A stretch of DNA of 64,000 nt from Pseudomonas salomonii (GTDB lineage Bacteria; Pseudomonadota; Gammaproteobacteria; Pseudomonadales; Pseudomonadaceae). The translations under genes and the position numbers were made by a program. The notes under the pieces were generated by a model. The model saw only the letters and a list, made by a program, of their open reading frames with translations. It was not told where the DNA came from and did not search any database. Below are positions 60,145-64,000 of this stretch, piece by piece; position 1 is the stretch's first letter; every line of letters starts with the position of its first letter. The stretch is taken from contig NZ_FNOX01000004.1 of assembly GCF_900107155.1 (NCBI RefSeq), positions 186,001 through 250,000 on the forward strand, in the 5' to 3' direction.

Positions 60145-62457
60145 TCATAAGGCGTGCTTCTGATGCCCGGCCCAAGGCGCCAGCATAAAGCTGAACGCCA
60201 GGCCAAGGCTGACCGACAGGCCGAAATTACTCACGGCGGGTGTACTCGACACCGCCAGCAGGCCAAACGACAACCAGGTCGTCAGCGCCGCCAGCAGCGT
60301 ACCTAAAAGACTCACGGCCGCGCCGCCGATCTGCTCGCGCATCAAGATCGCATAGTCGACGCTGATGGCGGTGACCAACAGCAGGCCGAACAGGCTGAAC
60401 AAGGTCAGCGGCTGGCCCAGCCAACCGAGGCTGGCGAGGCTGCACAAGGCCGCGAGCAACGGCAGGGCGACGATGCGCAACGCACCGCCAAAGCCGAACG
60501 GCATGATCAATAACAGCACAATCAGCACACACGACATCAACTTCAATTGCGCCGCGCTGATCTGCGTGTCGGCAAACACCCGGTTCAAGTCACCCAGCCG
60601 GTCGACCAGTTGCACGCCGGGTAAATCCAGCGCTTGCACGCGCAACAGCGCCGGGTTGTTCAGGCCTTGCAGGCTGACCATCGCCGCCACGCCGCCGTCC
60701 ACCGGCCCCAGCCACAAGGTGCGCCATGGCTCAGCCAATGGGCCGATCAGTGCGGCATCGATGTCTTCGGTGGGCAGTGCTTGCAGTTGCGTGACTTCGG
60801 CTTGCAGCGCGCTGGCCGGCACGCCCAGGTCCAGCAGCGGCTGCCAGTGCTGTGCGAGGTTGTTCAGCGCATCACGAAGGTGTTGCTGCTCAGCCGGCAG
60901 GCTCACCAGTTGGTTGAGCGCCAGGTAGCCTTGCAGCTTGCCCATGTTCACCAACTGATCCAGGCGTTCGCCCAGGGCGGCCTGGCGTTCCAGCAACTGC
61001 TGCTGGTTGTCGGCGCGCACCAAGAAAAACTGGCTGGTGGGCTGGAACCCGGTGATACGCGCCACGGCCTGCGCCTCTTGCAGCAATTGCGGCGGGGCGC
61101 CGATCCACTGGCGGATATCGTTTTTACTGTTCAAGTGCCACAGGCCGCCCGCGCAAAACAACAGCAGCAGCGCCAGCAATACCGGGCTTGGCACGCGCTT
61201 GAGCAGCGCGGCGCGCAATAGCCACAGGCATTCGGCGATGCGCAGCGGCCATTGCGCCGGGCGCAGTTCCACGCCCTTGAGCAGCGCGGGCAGCAGGCAC
61301 ACGGCCGACAGGTAAGCACCGACCAGGCCGGCGGCGGAGAACACCGCGATTTGCGTCAGCGCCGGGAACGGCGTCCAGGCCAGCGCCAGGTAGCCGATGC
61401 AACTGGTCGCCAGGCTCAGGCTCAGCCCCGGCAAGGTCAGGCGCAATGCCGGCCAGCTGCGCCAGGGTTGCAGGCTCCAGCTTTTGGACAGGTAATGCAG
61501 CGGGTAATCCACCGCCACGCCGATCAGGCTGGAGCCCAGCACCAGGGTCATCACATGCATATGGCCGAACAGCGCCACACAGGCCACCGCGCCGAACAGC
61601 ATGCCCACCAGCACCGGCACAAACGCCAGCAGCACGCGCCAGCGCCGAAACGCCAGCAACAGCAACAACAGGATGCCCAGCGTGGCGCCGCCACCCACCC
61701 AGGTGATTTCCCGCGTGGCTTGTTGCTGCCCGTTGGCGGCGTAAAGCAGGCCGCTGGCAGCGAGCAATTGCGCGCCTTGCTCGCGGGCCTGTTCGCGACC
61801 GGCCTGGAGCAGATCCGCCACTTGCAGCGGCAGTTTCATGTCAAAGGCATTGCCGGTGGTGCGCGCACGCAGCAGCACCCAGCTTTTGCCGTCGGCATCG
61901 GCAATCAATGCGCCGCTGCCGATATCCAGCTGCACCGAACCGTGCTGCGGCTGGCTGTTCTGGATGCGCCCGGTGAGGCCCAGCCAGTCGTCCTGGCTCG
62001 GCACCAGGCTGAACCCGGTAAACGGGTCGAACAAAGCCTGCACGCGCTGCTGGATGAACACGTCGGGCTGTTCGATCAACTGCTCGCGGTCCTTGGCCGA
62101 GAGCATTGCCAGCCGCCCGCGCAGCAGTTGTTCACGCAGGGCGGGCAAGTCGGCTTGCAGGTTCCACTGCACTTTTTCAAACAGCCCGCTGGCCTGCCAG
62201 CGTTCGCCCATCTGCTGGGCGATGTCCACGGCTTTTTGCCGGTCGGCATGCCCTACCAACACCAGCATTTCGCGGTTCAGCGGTTCCTGCATACGCTGTT
62301 CGGCCTTGAGTTCCAGCGCGTCCGGCGTGCTGCCCGGCACCAGCTCCATCAGGTTGGCCGACAACGGCGCGCCCTGGCGCCATTGCCAGCCGGCCAGGGC
62401 CAATACCGCCACCAGCAGGATCAAGAACAGGCGCGGCAGCCAGCGCTCACTGGGCAA
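60145..62457 (-). CDS. MMPL/RND-superfamily exporter of the aryl-polyene operon
   Basis: 770 residues from a TTG start at 62457 (GGAG 10 bases upstream), overlapping the carrier gene by 11 bases. Two repeated halves: one membrane helix, a large periplasmic loop (about 35-245), five clustered helices (for example ATLGILLLLLLAFRRW, VLVGMLFGAVACVALFG, VLGSSLIGVAVDYPLHYLSKSW), then the same layout again (second loop about 440-620; last helices FSLFGLLLVTAISVDYAILMREQIGG and LGLAFSFMLAPWAG). The AVDYPLH and SVDYAIL motifs are those of MMPL-type lipid exporters. Likely moves the pigment lipid out of the inner membrane. Confidence 0.9.
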   Translation of the reverse strand: MPSERWLPRLFLILLVAVLALAGWQWRQGAPLSANLMELVPGSTPDALELKAEQRMQEPLNREMLVLVGHADRQKAVDIAQQMGERWQASGLFEKVQWNLQADLPALREQLLRGRLAMLSAKDREQLIEQPDVFIQQRVQALFDPFTGFSLVPSQDDWLGLTGRIQNSQPQHGSVQLDIGSGALIADADGKSWVLLRARTTGNAFDMKLPLQVADLLQAGREQAREQGAQLLAASGLLYAANGQQQATREITWVGGGATLGILLLLLLAFRRWRVLLAFVPVLVGMLFGAVACVALFGHMHVMTLVLGSSLIGVAVDYPLHYLSKSWSLQPWRSWPALRLTLPGLSLSLATSCIGYLALAWTPFPALTQIAVFSAAGLVGAYLSAVCLLPALLKGVELRPAQWPLRIAECLWLLRAALLKRVPSPVLLALLLLFCAGGLWHLNSKNDIRQWIGAPPQLLQEAQAVARITGFQPTSQFFLVRADNQQQLLERQAALGERLDQLVNMGKLQGYLALNQLVSLPAEQQHLRDALNNLAQHWQPLLDLGVPASALQAEVTQLQALPTEDIDAALIGPLAEPWRTLWLGPVDGGVAAMVSLQGLNNPALLRVQALDLPGVQLVDRLGDLNRVFADTQISAAQLKLMSCVLIVLLLIMPFGFGGALRIVALPLLAALCSLASLGWLGQPLTLFSLFGLLLVTAISVDYAILMREQIGGAAVSLLGTLLAALTTWLSFGLLAVSSTPAVSNFGLSVSLGLAFSFMLAPWAGHQKHAL

Positions 62458-63031
62458 AGTCGTGTTGCTCCGATTCGCTCAACGGTTGGCCGGCAGTGCT
62501 GTCCTGCATGCGCAGCACGGTGCTGTCGCCCTGGGTTTCCAGCAGTTCGATTGTTTGCACCAGCTCGCCGCCGTCGATATTGATCCGGGTGAACACCTGC
62601 TTGAGCAGCAGCGAGCGTGGGACCAGCGTCAGCTTCCACTGTTGGGCTTCGCCTTGCAGTTGCAGCTCGAAATCACGCTGCAAGCCACTGCTGTCGCCCT
62701 GAAGCACGGCCAGAAACAGGCGATTCTGCTCGGCACCGGCGCTCTTGTTCGGCAGCAATTGCCAGCCATTGGCGTCACGCCGGGCAATGCCTTGGGCGCT
62801 GATGCGGTAGTCCTGTTGCAGCGGGGTTTTGAGCAGCCACAGCAGGCCGTGGTCTTTGGCGAGTACGAACGTGCCTTTGCTCACCAAGGGCTGGGGCAGG
62901 GCGCGCAGGTGTTTTTCCTGGGTGAAGTTGCCGTGGATGACGGAGGGTTTGGCCAGTTGGTCGCTGAGCTGCTGCAAGTCGAAAGCGTGAGCCAGACCTG
63001 GAATACACAACAACAGAACGTACCCGATCAA
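62447..63031 (-). CDS. LolA-like outer-membrane lipoprotein carrier of the aryl-polyene operon
   Basis: 194 residues if it starts at the TTG at 63031 (MIGYVLLLCIPGLAHAF, a good signal peptide). The mature part is LolA-like: DLQQLSDQLAKPSVIHGNFTQEKHLRALPQPLVSKGTFVLAKDHGLLWLLKTP, and ends VQTIELLETQGDSTVLRMQDSTAG. A soluble periplasmic carrier for the hydrophobic product is expected. The start is uncertain: the frame is open back to an ATG at 63142 that overlaps the thioesterase stop (ATGA), but that stretch is a REP element and would bury the signal peptide behind 37 residues; the TTG itself lacks a Shine-Dalgarno. Confidence 0.8.
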   Translation of the reverse strand: MIGYVLLLCIPGLAHAFDLQQLSDQLAKPSVIHGNFTQEKHLRALPQPLVSKGTFVLAKDHGLLWLLKTPLQQDYRISAQGIARRDANGWQLLPNKSAGAEQNRLFLAVLQGDSSGLQRDFELQLQGEAQQWKLTLVPRSLLLKQVFTRINIDGGELVQTIELLETQGDSTVLRMQDSTAGQPLSESEQHDFAQ

Positions 63032-63131
63032 TGTGGGAGCGGGCTTGCTCGCGAATAGCCTGAGTGCGCCGCGTAGTGTCAGGCGACCCACGTTATCGTT
63101 GACGACCTTCGCGGGCAAGCCCGCTCCCACA
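63032..63131. repeat. REP doublet inside the aryl-polyene operon
   Basis: TGTGGGAGCGGGCTTGCTCGCGA on the left and a right arm GCGGGCAAGCCCGCTCCCACA, spaced by about 55 bases. It occupies the gap between the thioesterase and carrier genes in an otherwise overlapping operon, and has no stop codon in the carrier's reading frame. Confidence 0.85.
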
Positions 63132-63138
63132 GGGGATC

Positions 63139-63564
63139 TCATTTCAGGGCTCTCTCTACGGCGTTGGTGAATACTTTTGGCGAGGCCAGCTGCATCTCGC
63201 GGCTGGCGATTTCTACCGCCACTTGCACGGTGCTGGCGCGAGTCAGGCGCTCGCCGCTGGCGAGGTCGGTAATCAGGTAGTTCACCTTCAAACGGTTCTC
63301 CCATTCCACCAAACTGGCGCGCACGTTGAGGGTCTGGCCGAACACCGCGCCGCGCACATAGCGCAGCTGCATGTCGATCACCGGCCAGGCGTAGCCGGAT
63401 TCGAGCATCGCCGTGTAGTTGTGGCCGAGCTTGTCCAGCAACGCGCAGCGCGCCACTTCCAGGTACTTCACGTAATGCCCGTGCCACACCACGTTCATGG
63501 TGTCGACATCAAAAAACGGCACGAGTATTTGCGTGTCGCAATGCAAAACGCCCTGGCTACGCAT
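63139..63564 (-). CDS. Acyl-CoA thioesterase, 4HBT (YbgC-like) family
   Basis: 141 residues, hotdog fold. The YbgC/4HBT active-site motif is FFDVDTMNVVWHGHYVKYLEVAR with Asp (DVDTMNVVWHG) as catalytic residue, close to 4-hydroxybenzoyl-CoA thioesterases. In aryl-polyene clusters a thioesterase of this kind may release or edit acyl intermediates or supply the aryl starter. It overlaps the lyase gene by eight bases. Confidence 0.87.
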   Translation of the reverse strand: MRSQGVLHCDTQILVPFFDVDTMNVVWHGHYVKYLEVARCALLDKLGHNYTAMLESGYAWPVIDMQLRYVRGAVFGQTLNVRASLVEWENRLKVNYLITDLASGERLTRASTVQVAVEIASREMQLASPKVFTNAVERALK

Positions 63565-64000
63565 GCAGCCTCCAGTGTTGCTCGGCGATACGTTTGAGGC
63601 ACAGGCGCAGTTCGCCTTCCAGGGCCCGGTCTTCGATCACCGGCGGGAAGTCTTTGGCCAGCTCGATATGCATGGCCGCCAGGGCCGGTGGCAGTGGGCG
63701 TGCGTCTTCAGCCTGGGCGCGCAGCCACACGCCCTGGTTGGCGGCGAGCAGCGTGGCGGCGGCGACCTGTTCGGTCAGCTCCAGCACGCGGATTGCGTCG
63801 CGGGCAGCGATGGTGCCCATGCTCACCTTGTCCTGGTTGTGGCACTCGGTGGAGCGCGAGAACACGCTGGCCGGCATGGTGTTTTTCAGCGCTTCGGCGG
63901 TCCAGGCGCTGGTGCCGATCTGCACGGCCTTGAAGCCGTGGTTGATCATCGCGCGGTCTGCCGGCGCGCCGGACAGGTTGCTCGGCAGGCCATGGTTGTA
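63557..64000 (-). CDS. HAL/PAL/TAL-family aromatic amino-acid ammonia-lyase (C-terminal part; rest beyond window)
   Basis: 147 residues of C-terminal sequence; the frame is open to the window edge, so the N-terminal two-thirds with the Ala-Ser-Gly (MIO) active site are not visible. The family is recognised from GLPSNLSGAPADRAMINHG, then STECHNQDKVSMGTIAARDAIRVLELTEQVAAATLLAANQG, the equivalent of the QDxxSMG motif of histidine and phenylalanine/tyrosine ammonia-lyases. In flexirubin and other aryl-polyene clusters such an enzyme makes a coumarate- or cinnamate-type starter; that role here is inferred from the neighbours. A histidine-degrading HutH would not be expected in this operon. Confidence 0.85.
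   Translation of the reverse strand, partial: YNHGLPSNLSGAPADRAMINHGFKAVQIGTSAWTAEALKNTMPASVFSRSTECHNQDKVSMGTIAARDAIRVLELTEQVAAATLLAANQGVWLRAQAEDARPLPPALAAMHIELAKDFPPVIEDRALEGELRLCLKRIAEQHWRLHA

Overview
The window is chromosomal DNA from a fluorescent pseudomonad, most likely of the Pseudomonas fluorescens group. Three things point there: high GC content; a gene order from opgH to hemE that follows, in reverse, the order I remember for P. aeruginosa PAO1 (about PA5077 down to PA5034); and two families of short palindromic intergenic repeats typical of P. fluorescens genomes. No phage, insertion sequence, CRISPR array, rRNA or tRNA was seen.

Layout. 1-6.0 kb: the 3' part of opgH (periplasmic glucan synthesis), then a polar amino-acid ABC transporter with two tandem substrate-binding proteins, one permease and one ATPase. 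6.1-10.1 kb: two chemoreceptors in tandem. 10.3-16.2 kb (minus strand): a tightly packed run ubiE-ubiJ-ubiB-hisI-hisE-tatA-tatB-tatC-rsmE, covering ubiquinone synthesis, histidine synthesis, twin-arginine export and rRNA methylation. 16.4-23.4 kb: the medium-chain polyhydroxyalkanoate locus, with a small granule-associated protein, phaI and phaF on plus converging on phaC1-phaZ-phaC2-phaD on minus. 23.7-31.2 kb (minus): a DUF971 protein, hslVU behind a good sigma-32 promoter, a SPOR protein, argS and priA. 31.4-33.2 kb: rpmE and a short malic enzyme. 33.4-49.3 kb: mrcA, divergent from pilM-pilN-pilO/P-pilQ-aroK-aroB-damX-like-gltB-gltD. Then hemE, and a divergent MFS/LysR pair at 50.7-52.9 kb.

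The accessory part starts at about 53 kb. It holds an orphan PemK/MazF-like protein, a possible 120-nt structured RNA with its own promoter and terminator, and then, on the minus strand to the window edge, a biosynthetic operon. That operon has an aromatic amino-acid ammonia-lyase, thioesterase, LolA-like carrier, MMPL exporter, FAD oxidoreductase, methyltransferase, DUF3261 lipoprotein, ketosynthase, hotdog dehydratase, ketoreductase and second ketosynthase. The set is diagnostic of an aryl-polyene (flexirubin/xanthomonadin-like) pigment pathway; the rest lies beyond base 64000.

The most unusual finding is the type IV pilus alignment cluster between mrcA and aroK. PilM appears to have lost an internal block of about 130 residues while staying in frame, PilO and PilP are one polypeptide, and PilQ lacks its N-terminal AMIN region. 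Together these make a reduced, Hof/Com-like version of the PilMNOPQ machine in the canonical chromosomal position.
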